A program made the position numbers and the translations under genes. The notes beneath the pieces are model-generated. The model saw nothing but the letters and a program-made list of their open reading frames with translations. It did no database searches and was not told the origin of the DNA. A stretch of 64,000 nt of DNA, from contig NZ_CP144918.1 of NCBI RefSeq assembly GCF_036700095.1, positions 2,791,001 through 2,855,000 on the forward strand, in the 5' to 3' direction. Positions within the stretch are counted from its first letter, which is position 1, and each line of letters begins with the position of its first letter. This document shows, in pieces, positions 17,266 through 25,529 of the stretch. Source of the DNA: Pelagerythrobacter marensis (lineage in GTDB: Bacteria; Pseudomonadota; Alphaproteobacteria; Sphingomonadales; Sphingomonadaceae).

Positions 17266-18552
17266 ATGATCCGACCGATCGCCGCTTCGCTTGCCCTGGG
17301 CCTTGCCGTTCCGTCCGCTCCGCTTGCCGCGCAGGTGCCGCCAGCAGAAAGCGCGGTGCCCGCGCCGCTCGAGGCGGCTGCCGAAGGCGTGGTGGCCGTC
17401 CTCCGCGAGGAGCGACCGGCGCGCGAGGTGTTCGCTCCGTCGTTTCTCGCGGCAGTGTCCGAAACGCAACTGAGGGCCATGATGCAGCAGATGACCCGGC
17501 AGTTCGGCGCGCTTCACGGATTGGAGAACGTCGCGAGTACCGGCACCGGCGCCGGCGTGATCGCGCTCCGATTCGACCGGGCGATCGCGCGCGGGCCCGT
17601 GCGGCTCGACCCGGACGGGCGAGTCACGGGGTTGTTGCTGAACCAGTTCGATCCGATCGACGACGGAGCGGACAAGATCGTGGCCGATCTCGCCGCGCTG
17701 CCTGGCAGGATCAGCGTCTATTACGCCCTGCTGGACGACCAGGTCGATCCGATCCTGGCGATCGACGCCGATGCGCAATATGCGATCGGATCGACCTTCA
17801 AGCTCTATGTCCTGTCGGCCCTGGCTCGCCAGGTGGTCAGGGGCGAGCGTTCGTGGGACGAAGTCGTGCGCCTCGACAGACGCTCCTTGCCGAGCGGAAT
17901 ATCGCAGGACTGGCCCGAGGGGTCCCCCGTGACGCTGCAGACGCTCGCCACCCTCATGATATCTCTCAGCGATAACACGGCGACAGATCAGCTTATCGCA
18001 GTCGTCGGCCGCGACGCCATTGCCGAGGAACTGCGAGCCAGCGGCCACTCGGCGCCCGACATTACCCTGCCGTTTCTTACCACGCTCGAACTGTTCGGCC
18101 TCAAAGGCGATCTTCAGCACGGGCTTGCCTATGCCGCGGCGGGCGAGGACGAGCAGGCCCGGCTGATCGATGCATTCTCGACCGAAATCGCCGGCGATCC
18201 CGAACGGATAATCAAGCCGACATTCACCCGGCCGACGGCGATCGACACACTCGAATGGTTTGCCAGCGGGCGCGATCTGGCTTCGCTCATGCGGCGCATT
18301 GTCGCGCTCGACGATCCCACCGCGCGCCGAATCATGGCGATCGATCCGGCCTTGCCCGAAGGGCGCCGTCAAGACTGGCGCTACGTCGGGTACAAGGGCG
18401 GGTCGGAGCCGGGTGTCCTCAACCTGACCTGGCTTCTGCAGGATCAAGAGGGCGAATGGCGTATCCTGACCTTGAGCTGGAACAATCCCGATGCCCCGCT
18501 CGACGCGGGCGCGCTGGAACCGATCGCCCAGCGCATACTCGCTTTACCTTAG
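17266..18552 (+). CDS. Class A beta-lactamase-family serine hydrolase, secreted
   Basis: A 428-residue protein with a signal peptide (cleavage near PLAAQ). After an N-terminal region of about 150 residues that resembles an NTF2-like domain, it has the penicilloyl-serine transferase motifs S-x-x-K (GSTFKLY), SDN (ISLSDNTATDQ) and K-G-G (YKGGSEPG). The extra N-terminal domain and the weak E166-type omega region mean true beta-lactamase activity cannot be assumed; a peptidase or esterase role is possible. AAGGGGAA lies upstream of the ATG at 17266. Confidence 0.8.
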   Translation: MIRPIAASLALGLAVPSAPLAAQVPPAESAVPAPLEAAAEGVVAVLREERPAREVFAPSFLAAVSETQLRAMMQQMTRQFGALHGLENVASTGTGAGVIALRFDRAIARGPVRLDPDGRVTGLLLNQFDPIDDGADKIVADLAALPGRISVYYALLDDQVDPILAIDADAQYAIGSTFKLYVLSALARQVVRGERSWDEVVRLDRRSLPSGISQDWPEGSPVTLQTLATLMISLSDNTATDQLIAVVGRDAIAEELRASGHSAPDITLPFLTTLELFGLKGDLQHGLAYAAAGEDEQARLIDAFSTEIAGDPERIIKPTFTRPTAIDTLEWFASGRDLASLMRRIVALDDPTARRIMAIDPALPEGRRQDWRYVGYKGGSEPGVLNLTWLLQDQEGEWRILTLSWNNPDAPLDAGALEPIAQRILALP

Positions 18553-18576
18553 GGCCAGAGCGACCCCAGAGAGATC

Positions 18577-18602
18577 AAGATATATAGAACTCTTTATATC
18601 TT
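18577..18602. promoter_or_regulatory. AT-rich palindrome abutting the metE promoter (operator candidate)
   Basis: AAGATATA (18577-18584) and TATATCTT (18595-18602) form a perfect 8-bp inverted repeat in an otherwise GC-rich genome. It ends two bases before a TTGACA box. Read on the minus strand it contains TATAAAGAG-TTCTATATA, resembling the TATAAAGA-type palindromes I recall for ArsR-family methionine regulators (SahR/SamR). It could instead act as a weak terminator of the beta-lactamase-family gene. Confidence 0.5.
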
Positions 18603-18604
18603 TC

Positions 18605-18633
18605 TTGACAATACGAGCGATCGGGGCTTTGTA
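18605..18633 (+). promoter_or_regulatory. Probable sigma-70-type promoter for the riboswitch-metE transcript
   Basis: TTGACA at 18605-18610 is a consensus -35 box. The hexamer 17 bases later (TTTGTA, 18628-18633) is a weak -10. Transcription from here would start just ahead of the cobalamin element. Confidence 0.5.
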
Positions 18634-18639
18634 GGGCCG

Positions 18640-18850
18640 GTCGAGGTTCCTCGTGCAGGGCGATGCGATTCGCACTTTCGCGAGGCTAAGACGGGAAGCC
18701 GGTGACGTCCCGCGGGGATGAAGTCCGGCGCTGCCCCCGCAACTGTAGGCGGAGAGCGGTGCCCCAATTCGACCACTGGTTCCGCCGGGCGGAACCGGGA
18801 AGGTTCGGGGCCATCGCGACGACCCGCGAGCCAGGAGACCTGCCTGCGAC
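18640..18850 (+). ncRNA. Cobalamin (B12) riboswitch
   Basis: Conserved elements appear in order: GAGGTTCC near 18643, ACGGGAAGCCGGTGACGTCC around 18691, the core GCGCTGCCCCCGCAACTGTA at 18728-18747, CCACTGGTTC, GGGAAGG, and the B12 box GCGAGCCAGGAGACCTGCC at 18826-18844. This element binds adenosylcobalamin-type ligands and shuts down expression. The downstream gene is the B12-independent methionine synthase, a classic target: when B12 is present the cell can use MetH instead. Confidence 0.95.
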
Positions 18851-18898
18851 GCGATAACGTTCTTCGGACGGGGGTTCTTCCGGCGGACGCGCGATAGA

Positions 18899-18926
18899 AA
18901 GGTGCCCTGTATCGGGCCTCCACCTT
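18899..18926 (+). promoter_or_regulatory. Hairpin in the metE leader, possible riboswitch expression platform
   Basis: AAGGTG (18899-18904) pairs with CACCTT (18921-18926) around an inner CCC/GGG pair. It lies between the aptamer and metE. There is no U tract, so it would act through translation or Rho rather than intrinsic termination. The rest of 18927-19136 shows no gene; a short frame there lacks coding character. Confidence 0.35.
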
Positions 18927-19136
18927 GCCGCGCGCACGCCCGACCGATCTCCGCCCGCGATGCGAGGTGATACGATCGATGCCGAATATGCCCCATCCGG
19001 CCTTCGTTTGCCGCCCGATCCGAATGTGCATGCGCGCCGGGTCTGTCTGACGCGGCGCGCTGCCCCTCACCGCAAACCGACTGATCGAAGAACCAGCAAC
19101 GGCCGGGCGAAAGCGCGCGGCCGGAGGAGACGACTC

Positions 19137-21464
19137 ATGCCCGTTACCACCGCCAATCTCGGCTTCCCCCGCATCGGTCCGCGCCGCGAACTGAAGAAGG
19201 CGCTCGAAGCCTTTTGGGCCGGAAGCATCGACGAAAGCGCGCTGCGCGAAACCGCACGCTCGCTGCGCGCCGCCAACTGGGCGCGGCAGAGCGCGGCCGG
19301 AATCGCCGTGCTGCCGAGCAACGATTTCTCGCTCTACGACCAGGTGCTCGACACCAGCGTGATGCTCGGTGCCATTCCGCAGGCCTACCGCGACCTGGGA
19401 GCGCCCGATTCGCTCGAGGTCTATTTCGCAATGGCGCGCGGAACGCGATCGGACGCCGAGCGCGAAGACGATGCGGCCTGTAGCCACCGGCAGGAAAGCG
19501 ACGGCCTGCCGGCGCAGGAAATGACCAAGTGGTTCGACACCAACTATCACTACATGGTCCCCGAGGTAGAGCCGGGCCAGGCGTTCTCGCTCTGCGCGGC
19601 CAAGCCGCTGGGCGAATTTGCGGAAGCACTGGCGCTTGGCCATCGCTCGCGCCCCGTGGTGATCGGCCCGGTGACCTGGCTGTTGCTGGCAAAATCGCGC
19701 ACACCCGGGTTTGCTCCGCTCACGCTGCTCCCCGCCCTGCTGCCGGTCTATCGCGAACTGCTGGCACAGCTGCGCGCCGCCGGCGCCGAATGGGTGCAGA
19801 TCGACGAGCCGGCACTGGTGACGGATCTGGACGAGACCGCGCGCGAGGCGTTTCGTACCGCCTATGCCGACCTGGGCAGTGCAGCAGGTCCGCAGATCAT
19901 GCTCACGACCTATTTCGGCGGTCTGGAGGAAAATCTCGACCTTGCCCTGTCGCTTCCCGTCGCCGGTCTGCACCTCGACCTGGTCCGCGCGCCCGATCAG
20001 CTGGAGCCTGCCTTGACGCACGCGAGAGAGGATCTCGTGCTTTCCCTGGGCGTGATTGACGGGCGCAACGTGTGGAAGGCCGATCTCGGCGCTCTGATCG
20101 ATCGGCTCGCCCCCGTTGTGAAGGCCCGCCGCGCAATCCAGATCGCTCCATCCTGCTCGCTGCTTCACGCGCCGATCGATCTCGCGCTCGAAACCGAACT
20201 CGACCCGCAGATCGCCGACTGGCTCGCATTCGGCGTGCAGAAGCTGGAGGAACTGGCGCTGCTGGGCCTCGGGCTGGAACGCGGGCGCTACGTCGTTGCC
20301 GACGAGCTGTCGGCCAATGCCGATGCGATCGCGGCCCGGCGCGGCTCCCCGCTGACCAACGATCGCGCGGTGCGCGAGCGGGTCGCGGGGATCACGCCCG
20401 CGTCGGCGCGCCGCGATATGCCCTTCGCGCGGCGGATCGAACGCCAGCGCGAACATCTCCGCCTTCCGCCGTTGCCGACCACCACCATCGGATCGTTTCC
20501 CCAGACCGGCGCCGTGCGTAAAGCCCGTGCCGATCATCGCAAGGGCACGCTCGACCGTGCGGGCTACGAAGCGTTCCTGCGCGAAGAAACCGGGCGGGCG
20601 ATCCGCTGGCAGGAGGATATCGGCCTCGACGTGCTCGTCCACGGAGAGTTCGAGCGCAACGACATGGTCCAGTATTTCGGCGAACAGCTATCCGGCTTCG
20701 CGTTCACCCGCGCCGGATGGGTGCAGAGCTACGGCTCGCGCTGCGTGCGTCCACCGATCCTCTATGGCGATGTCTCGCGCCCGCGCGCGATGACGGTGGA
20801 CTGGTGGCGCCATGCCCAGAGCCTGACCGAACGCCCCGTGAAAGGGATGCTGACCGGCCCGATCACGATCCTGCAATGGTCGTTCGTGCGCGACGATCAG
20901 CCGCGTGCCGAAACCTGCCGCCAGATCGCGCTGGCGATCCGCGACGAAGCGAACGACCTCGAAGCCGCGGGCGCGCGGATCATCCAGATCGACGAAGCTG
21001 CCCTGCGCGAAGGGCTGCCGCTCCGCCGCGCGGGCTGGGACGAGTATCTGGACTGGGCGGTCGAATGCTTCCGCCTGGCGGCATCCGGCGTCGCGCCGGA
21101 AACGCAGATCCATACCCACATGTGCTATTCGGAATTCAACGATATCATCGCCGCGATCGGGGCGATGGATGCCGATGTCATCTCGATCGAAACCGCCCGG
21201 TCGAAGATGGAATTGCTCGATGCCTTCGCCAGCTACCGCTATCCGGCGGAGATCGGACCGGGGGTCTACGATATCCATTCGCCCCGTGTTCCGCCGGCAG
21301 ACGAGATAGAGGCCCTGCTGCGCAAGGCCTCTGCCGCAATCGATCCGCGGCAGCTGTGGGTCAATCCCGATTGCGGCCTGAAAACCCGCAAGTGGGAAGA
21401 CGTGCGCCCTGCCCTGACCAACATGGTCGCGGCGGCCCGGTCGGTTCGCGGCACGCTCGCCTGA
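19137..21464 (+). CDS. metE: Cobalamin-independent methionine synthase
   Basis: A 775-residue MetE that transfers a methyl group from 5-methyltetrahydropteroyl-triglutamate to homocysteine. It begins TTANLGFPRIGPRRELKKAL. The zinc ligands are visible at H661, C663 (HTHMCYSEFND), E685 and C746 (NPDCGLKTRKW), each exactly 20 residues beyond the E. coli positions. The ATG at 19137 is chosen because it follows GGAGGAG and gives the family length; the frame is open upstream through the leader but that stretch is not protein-like. It is controlled by the cobalamin riboswitch upstream. Confidence 0.97.
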   Translation: MPVTTANLGFPRIGPRRELKKALEAFWAGSIDESALRETARSLRAANWARQSAAGIAVLPSNDFSLYDQVLDTSVMLGAIPQAYRDLGAPDSLEVYFAMARGTRSDAEREDDAACSHRQESDGLPAQEMTKWFDTNYHYMVPEVEPGQAFSLCAAKPLGEFAEALALGHRSRPVVIGPVTWLLLAKSRTPGFAPLTLLPALLPVYRELLAQLRAAGAEWVQIDEPALVTDLDETAREAFRTAYADLGSAAGPQIMLTTYFGGLEENLDLALSLPVAGLHLDLVRAPDQLEPALTHAREDLVLSLGVIDGRNVWKADLGALIDRLAPVVKARRAIQIAPSCSLLHAPIDLALETELDPQIADWLAFGVQKLEELALLGLGLERGRYVVADELSANADAIAARRGSPLTNDRAVRERVAGITPASARRDMPFARRIERQREHLRLPPLPTTTIGSFPQTGAVRKARADHRKGTLDRAGYEAFLREETGRAIRWQEDIGLDVLVHGEFERNDMVQYFGEQLSGFAFTRAGWVQSYGSRCVRPPILYGDVSRPRAMTVDWWRHAQSLTERPVKGMLTGPITILQWSFVRDDQPRAETCRQIALAIRDEANDLEAAGARIIQIDEAALREGLPLRRAGWDEYLDWAVECFRLAASGVAPETQIHTHMCYSEFNDIIAAIGAMDADVISIETARSKMELLDAFASYRYPAEIGPGVYDIHSPRVPPADEIEALLRKASAAIDPRQLWVNPDCGLKTRKWEDVRPALTNMVAAARSVRGTLA

Positions 21465-21477
21465 CCGGCCTGGCGTG

Positions 21478-21509
21478 GCGGCCGGGGCGAGCGCCTTTGC
21501 CCCGGCCGC
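21478..21509. terminator. Strong hairpin after metE, shared with convergent gene
   Basis: GCGGCCGGGGC (21478-21488) and GCCCCGGCCGC (21499-21509) form a perfect 11-bp stem with a 10-nt loop. It lies in the 82-bp gap between convergent genes. No T tract. Confidence 0.6.
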
Positions 21510-21546
21510 GCCCGTCGTTGCCGTTCGTCCTGCGAGCGGGCGGGTC

Positions 21547-21960
21547 TCAACCGACGCCCGTCACCAGGTGCCGCATCATGCGCCGCGCAGCCGCCCAGAC
21601 GGCATTGCGACCACCTTCCCCGATCATGTCGCGGACGAACGCGTCGAACCGGGCGCGTTCGCCGCGCGCCGCCGCAGTCGCCAGATCGACCAGCAGCATT
21701 TCGTCGTAGCTGAAGGCGGGCTGGCACGGGGGGTTGAGAACGATCTTCTCCGGCCATGCCCGCCCCGCCTCGTCCATGAATACATGGAAGCTCTGCACCG
21801 CGCACAGCGTGCCGAGATGCCGGGCAAGCCCGCGGTGCGAATAGTCGTTCACATTTCGCGCCAGGTGGGTGTAGCGCATCGCGCAGACCAGCCGCGCCTG
21901 GACCGGCGGCACGGTCCGCAGGTCCGGCGTGCTGGTGAGCTGGGCAAGATCAAAAGCCAC
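21547..21960 (-). CDS. Uncharacterised protein, third gene of the fpr operon
   Basis: About 137 residues, not recognised with confidence. It starts with GTG at 21960 behind AAGGAGG, an unusually good ribosome site. Features are a conserved-looking CAMRYTHLARNVNDYSHRG stretch, a cysteine in TLCAVQSFHVFMDE, and a basic C-terminus (AARRMMRHL). No signal peptide or membrane segment. It overlaps the preceding gene by 11 bp, and both follow ferredoxin-NADP reductase, so a role in redox or iron physiology is plausible from context only. Confidence 0.65.
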   Translation of the reverse strand: MAFDLAQLTSTPDLRTVPPVQARLVCAMRYTHLARNVNDYSHRGLARHLGTLCAVQSFHVFMDEAGRAWPEKIVLNPPCQPAFSYDEMLLVDLATAAARGERARFDAFVRDMIGEGGRNAVWAAARRMMRHLVTGVG

Positions 21961-22420
21961 GAAACGCCTCCTTCGATGAAACGCGCTCGAACGGGCACCG
22001 GGCCGCCACGCCCGGGGCCGCGCCCGGCAAGGCGGTGCCTTCCTCGATCGCGAAGGCGCGGCGCACGACCATCGCCGCCCAGCAGATCGCACCGGGAAGG
22101 CCGTGCGGCACCTGAACGACGGCGACAGCAGGCCGCAGCGCGGGCGCGATCGAGACCACCCCCAGCAGCGCGCGCTCGTCGGGCGAGAGGCGCTGGCTGC
22201 AACAACGTTCCGCGTGCAGCGGCCGCCCCAGGTGCGCTTCGATCAATTCGAACAGGCTGGCGCAGGCCGGCACGGCCTCGTCGGGCAGATCGAGCGGCGC
22301 GACGATTTCCTGCATTCGGGCGAAGTCGCCCGCGCCCGCTCCCGCTGCACGGCAGGCCGACCAGGCCCTGAACAATCGCACCAATATGCCTTGCGCAAAT
22401 TTCTCTCTTCCCGTTGCCAT
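21950..22420 (-). CDS. Uncharacterised protein, second gene of the fpr operon
   Basis: About 156 residues. It resembles small uncharacterised sphingomonad proteins that carry a Cys-Cys pair; here HAERCCSQRLSPDERALL, followed by a hydrophobic stretch (LPGAICWAAMVVRRAF). A further cysteine sits in the N-terminal RAWSACRAAG and another in VPACASLFELIE. Membership of DUF6628 is possible but unverified. The cysteines could bind metal or a cluster. It lies 43 bp after fpr in the same direction, under the same Fur-like box. Confidence 0.62.
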   Translation of the reverse strand: MATGREKFAQGILVRLFRAWSACRAAGAGAGDFARMQEIVAPLDLPDEAVPACASLFELIEAHLGRPLHAERCCSQRLSPDERALLGVVSIAPALRPAVAVVQVPHGLPGAICWAAMVVRRAFAIEEGTALPGAAPGVAARCPFERVSSKEAFRGF

Positions 22421-22463
22421 GTTTCCTCTCCCCGGCGAATGCGACGACTGCGAAAGGGCGGCG

Positions 22464-23276
22464 CTAGCCGACGAAAGCACGCTCGATAACGAACTGGCCC
22501 GGCCGCGAATTGCTGCCTTCGACGAAGCCGCGCGCTTCCAGGTCGACCGCATGATCCCTGATCATGGCCATGCTGCCGCACAGCATGATGCGATCGCCCT
22601 GCGGGTCGAAGCACCGGGGGCCGCTCACGCGTTCGAACAGCGTCCCCCGTTCGATCAGGCGCGCGATCCGGCCCTGCGTTCCGAAAGGCTCGCGCGTGAC
22701 GGTGGGCAGGTAATGGAACTGCAGCAGCGCCTCGTCCTGGACGAGGGGATCGCCCGCCAGCTGCCCTTCCAGCAGGTCGCGCCAAGCAAGGTCGGCGACC
22801 TGGCGCACGCAATGGACCAGCACGATCTCGGCAAAGCGGGCGTAAACCTCGGGATCCCTGACCAGGCTCATGAACGGCGCGATCCCGGTTCCGGTCGACA
22901 GCAGGAACAGGCGGCGGCCGGGCAGGAGCGCGTCGGTCACCAGCGTGCCGGTTGCCTTCCTGCCCAGATAGACCGGGTCGCCCGCGCGGATATGGCGCAG
23001 GCGCGAGGTCAGCGGCCCATCCTCGATTTTGACCGACAGGAATTCCAGCTCGTCGGCATAGGCCGGGCTGGCGATCGAATAGGCGCGCAGCAAGGGCCGT
23101 CCATCGCCGGGCAGGCCGACCATCGCGAATTCTCCCGATCGGAAGCGGAAGCCCGGCGGCCGGGTAATGGCGAAGCAGAACAGCCGATCGGTCAGATGGC
23201 GAACGCGCGTCACCGTTTCCACCGCAAGCGCTGCCGAAGGACTGAAGGCTGCGCGATCTATGGCCTGATGTGTCAA
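22464..23276 (-). CDS. Ferredoxin--NADP reductase
   Basis: A 270-residue FAD/NAD-binding reductase of the FNR superfamily, subclass Fpr. FAD-binding segments are FRFRSGEFAMVGL and RAYSIASPAY; the NADP domain has LLSTGTGIAPFMSLVRDPEVY and LCGSMAMIRD. It moves electrons between NADPH and ferredoxin or flavodoxin and is often induced by oxidative stress or iron limitation. The start is TTG at 23276, because no in-frame ATG or GTG precedes the conserved domain except a GTG about 18 residues in. A Fur-like palindrome overlaps its promoter. Confidence 0.9.
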   Translation of the reverse strand: MTHQAIDRAAFSPSAALAVETVTRVRHLTDRLFCFAITRPPGFRFRSGEFAMVGLPGDGRPLLRAYSIASPAYADELEFLSVKIEDGPLTSRLRHIRAGDPVYLGRKATGTLVTDALLPGRRLFLLSTGTGIAPFMSLVRDPEVYARFAEIVLVHCVRQVADLAWRDLLEGQLAGDPLVQDEALLQFHYLPTVTREPFGTQGRIARLIERGTLFERVSGPRCFDPQGDRIMLCGSMAMIRDHAVDLEARGFVEGSNSRPGQFVIERAFVG

Positions 23277-23308
23277 GAACAGGTTCCCGTGATGGAGAGT
23301 CGTTAATT

Positions 23309-23327
23309 GCGAGTGATTGTCATTAGC
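23309..23327 (-). promoter_or_regulatory. Fur-like box over the -10 region of the fpr operon promoter
   Basis: On the minus strand GCTAATGACAATCACTCGC matches 14 of 19 positions of the classic GATAATGATAATCATTATC Fur consensus and is an imperfect dyad. It overlaps a candidate -10 (CTAATG, 23326-23321) that lies 17 bases from a -35 (TTGACG, 23349-23344). Binding here would block initiation about 40 bases before the fpr start. Confidence 0.65.
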
Positions 23328-23485
23328 GACTCTGGAGCAGAAACGTCAACAGCGGACCGACATTGCCCGGCCCCGTTTCTCCCCAGCCCGTTTCTGCGCG
23401 GTGCCGAAACGCGTGGACAAGTTTGCCCCGCCCCCGGACGCAGCGCGTCTCGGGATCGGCAGGGACCGGCAGATGGGCGGTTCGG

Positions 23486-24181
23486 TCAGGCCAGCTTCGG
23501 GGGCAGCGCAAAAAGACCCGCATACTGCAGCGCAAGCGCATGATCGCCCTCGATCACAAGGCCCGCATCGCGCTCCAGATCGTCCCAGGGTATATCGGCG
23601 TAGAGTCCGCCGGCCACGACCGAGGCCGTGGGCGCGCGGAATACCGTATCGGCGTCGGCCGGGTCGGCACGGCGAATTGGCAGCGCGCCCTCCGCCGGTT
23701 CTGCGACGAACCCTTCTTCTCCGATGACAAACCCGATCCTGCCCCGGATCGCCCCGACCCGTTCCTTGTCCACCATCGTGCGCATGGAAAGCATCAGGGA
23801 GACGGGTGAAAGCGGCAGAGTGGGATCGTGCGCGCTCGATTGCGCCGCCCATCGCCCCGCTTCCTGGATCAGCGGCTCGGCGGCATAGCCCCATGGGGTC
23901 AGTTCATAGACCTGCATCTTTCCCGGAGGGGGAAGCTGCCGCTTGGTCAGAACACCCGCTTCCTCCAGCGAAGCGAGCCGTTCGGTCAGAACTTTGGCGC
24001 TGATCCCGGGCAAGCTCGCGCGGATGTCGGAGAAACGAAGCGCGCCCAGCATGAGTTCGCGCACGATCAGCAGCGACCAGCGCTCCCCCACCAGCTCCAT
24101 GGCAAAGGCCGTTCCGCAAGCGTCGCGATACCATTTGCCGTGGAGGGATAGATCCATTTTGATTTCTTTTTGTAACTTCAT
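23486..24181 (-). CDS. HxlR-type winged-helix repressor with C-terminal SCP2-like domain
   Basis: A 231-residue regulator. The N-terminal 110 residues are an HxlR winged helix: MELVGERWSLLIVRELMLG, then LRFSDIRASLPGISAKVLTERL, then the wing with YELTPWGYA. The C-terminal 110 residues resemble the ligand-accepting sterol-carrier-like half seen in longer HxlR members. Two starts are possible: ATG 24181, with AAAAGG six bases upstream, and ATG 24157. It is divergent from the detoxification run, with tandem TTTTGTAACT repeats at its start, so it probably regulates that run and itself. Confidence 0.85.
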   Translation of the reverse strand: MKLQKEIKMDLSLHGKWYRDACGTAFAMELVGERWSLLIVRELMLGALRFSDIRASLPGISAKVLTERLASLEEAGVLTKRQLPPPGKMQVYELTPWGYAAEPLIQEAGRWAAQSSAHDPTLPLSPVSLMLSMRTMVDKERVGAIRGRIGFVIGEEGFVAEPAEGALPIRRADPADADTVFRAPTASVVAGGLYADIPWDDLERDAGLVIEGDHALALQYAGLFALPPKLA

Positions 24182-24198
24182 GGTTGCCTTTTGTAACT
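24168..24198. promoter_or_regulatory. Tandem TTTTGTAACT repeats, candidate HxlR operator
   Basis: TTTTGTAACT occurs at 24168-24177 and again at 24189-24198, a 21-bp period equal to two helical turns. The pair straddles the upstream start codon of the HxlR gene and lies 54 bp before the first gene of the divergent run. HxlR-family regulators commonly bind paired repeats next to their own genes. Confidence 0.55.
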
Positions 24199-24251
24199 GA
24201 GTCGTTCAGAAAATGCAAGGTCGATTCGCTGCGAACAGAGGAGAGCGCCCG

Positions 24252-24710
24252 ATGCCACGAATGATCTTTGTGAACCTGCCCGTTGCCGACCTCGACCGGT
24301 CGAAGGCATTCTACGAAGCCGTGGGATTCACCAACAATCCGCAATTCTCCGACGAGAATGCGGCGTGCATGGTCTGGTCCGAGGCGATCCATGTCATGCT
24401 GCTGAAACACGATTTCTGGAAAACCTTCACCAGCAAGGCGATCCCCGATGCAAAGGCCAGCGCGCAGGTCATGCTCGCGCTCAGCCATGACAGCGTGGCC
24501 GATGTCGATGCCATAGTGGAACGTGCGGGCGAAGCGGGCGGCTCGCTCGACCCGACACCAAGGCAGGACCTCGGGTTCATGTACGGGCGCAGCTTCGAAG
24601 ACCCCGACGGTCATATCTGGGAGAACGCCTTTATGGACATGTCCGCGGTCCCCGACGGCGAAACGCCCGCTCCCGACAGTGGCGACAACGGCGCCCTCCA
24701 GAGAACCTGA
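24252..24710 (+). CDS. VOC-fold (glyoxalase/extradiol-like) protein
   Basis: A 152-residue single-module vicinal-oxygen-chelate protein. It begins MIFVNLPVADLDRSKAFYEAVG, the standard VOC opening, and has the C-terminal metal-loop region GFMYGRSFEDPDGHIWE. Close relatives are lactoylglutathione-lyase-like proteins of unknown substrate. GAGGAG precedes the ATG at 24252. It is the first gene divergent from the HxlR repressor and the most likely direct target. Confidence 0.85.
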   Translation: MPRMIFVNLPVADLDRSKAFYEAVGFTNNPQFSDENAACMVWSEAIHVMLLKHDFWKTFTSKAIPDAKASAQVMLALSHDSVADVDAIVERAGEAGGSLDPTPRQDLGFMYGRSFEDPDGHIWENAFMDMSAVPDGETPAPDSGDNGALQRT

Positions 24711-24818
24711 TCGATGACCGGCAGCCCTTCCCTGCCCTCCCACCTTCGGGTCCGCTTGATTGAGGGTCGAGGTGCTCGGCTCCGTCTTGTCAACTGATGC
24801 GGCAAAGGATTGATTATC

Positions 24819-25529
24819 ATGCCCCTCGATAAACACGCTTCGATTACCATCACGGCTTACGACTGGGTGCCGGACTTCGCACGCGGCCTGGTCCGCGACC
24901 TGCGGGTGCGCTGGGCGCTGGAGGAGGTCGGACTGGACTACCGCGTCGAATACCTGCCGCAGGGAACGCAGAAGATGCCGCCGCATCGCCGGCGCCAGCC
25001 GTTCGGCCAGGTTCCGACATACGAAGAAGGCGATCTGACACTGTTCGAATCCGGTGCGATCGTGCTTCATATCGCCGATCGCGCACCGGGCCTGTTGCCC
25101 GGCGGGCCCGACGCCCGGGCGAGAGCCACGCAGTGGGTGATCGCGGCGCTCAACACCATCGAACCGCATCTGAGCGACTGGGCCTTGGCGACGATTTTCG
25201 AAGCCGGAGAACCGTGGTCCCTGCCCCGCAAGCCGGCGATCCGCGAGCGGATCGACGAACGCCTGGGCGAGCTGTCGGCGCGCCTGGGAACGAACGATTG
25301 GCTGGAAGGCGATTTCTGCGTCGGCGATCTGGTGATGGTCGCGACGCTCCAACAGGTCGACGACGAACTCGCCGACCTGTTCGACCGCTATCCCAATCTC
25401 GCCGACTATCGCGCGCGCGGCGAGGCGCGCCCTGCCTATCGCCGCGCGCTTCAGGATCATCTCGCAGGATTTACGGGCAGCCCTCCTCCGGGCTGGGCCG
25501 AGGATCAGGAAAAGGAAGCTCTATCATGA
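24819..25529 (+). CDS. Glutathione S-transferase family protein (1 of 4)
   Basis: A 236-residue GST-like protein. Thioredoxin-fold N-domain: residues 10-85, with LRVRWALEEVGLDYRVEYLP and the cis-proline and glutamate-serine glutathione-binding pair in FGQVPTYEEGDLTLFESGAIV. The helical C-domain has WLEGDFCVGDLVMVATL. There is no obvious N-terminal catalytic cysteine; a serine or tyrosine would be used. Its stop overlaps the start of the DUF1428 gene (ATGA), which suggests coordinated production. Confidence 0.85.
   Translation: MPLDKHASITITAYDWVPDFARGLVRDLRVRWALEEVGLDYRVEYLPQGTQKMPPHRRRQPFGQVPTYEEGDLTLFESGAIVLHIADRAPGLLPGGPDARARATQWVIAALNTIEPHLSDWALATIFEAGEPWSLPRKPAIRERIDERLGELSARLGTNDWLEGDFCVGDLVMVATLQQVDDELADLFDRYPNLADYRARGEARPAYRRALQDHLAGFTGSPPPGWAEDQEKEALS

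Noticed and set aside
18960-19136. N-terminal extension of MetE or a leader peptide gene
   Set aside because: The frame is open but composition is arginine-rich and unlike protein; the ATG at 19137 has a strong ribosome site and the family N-terminus.
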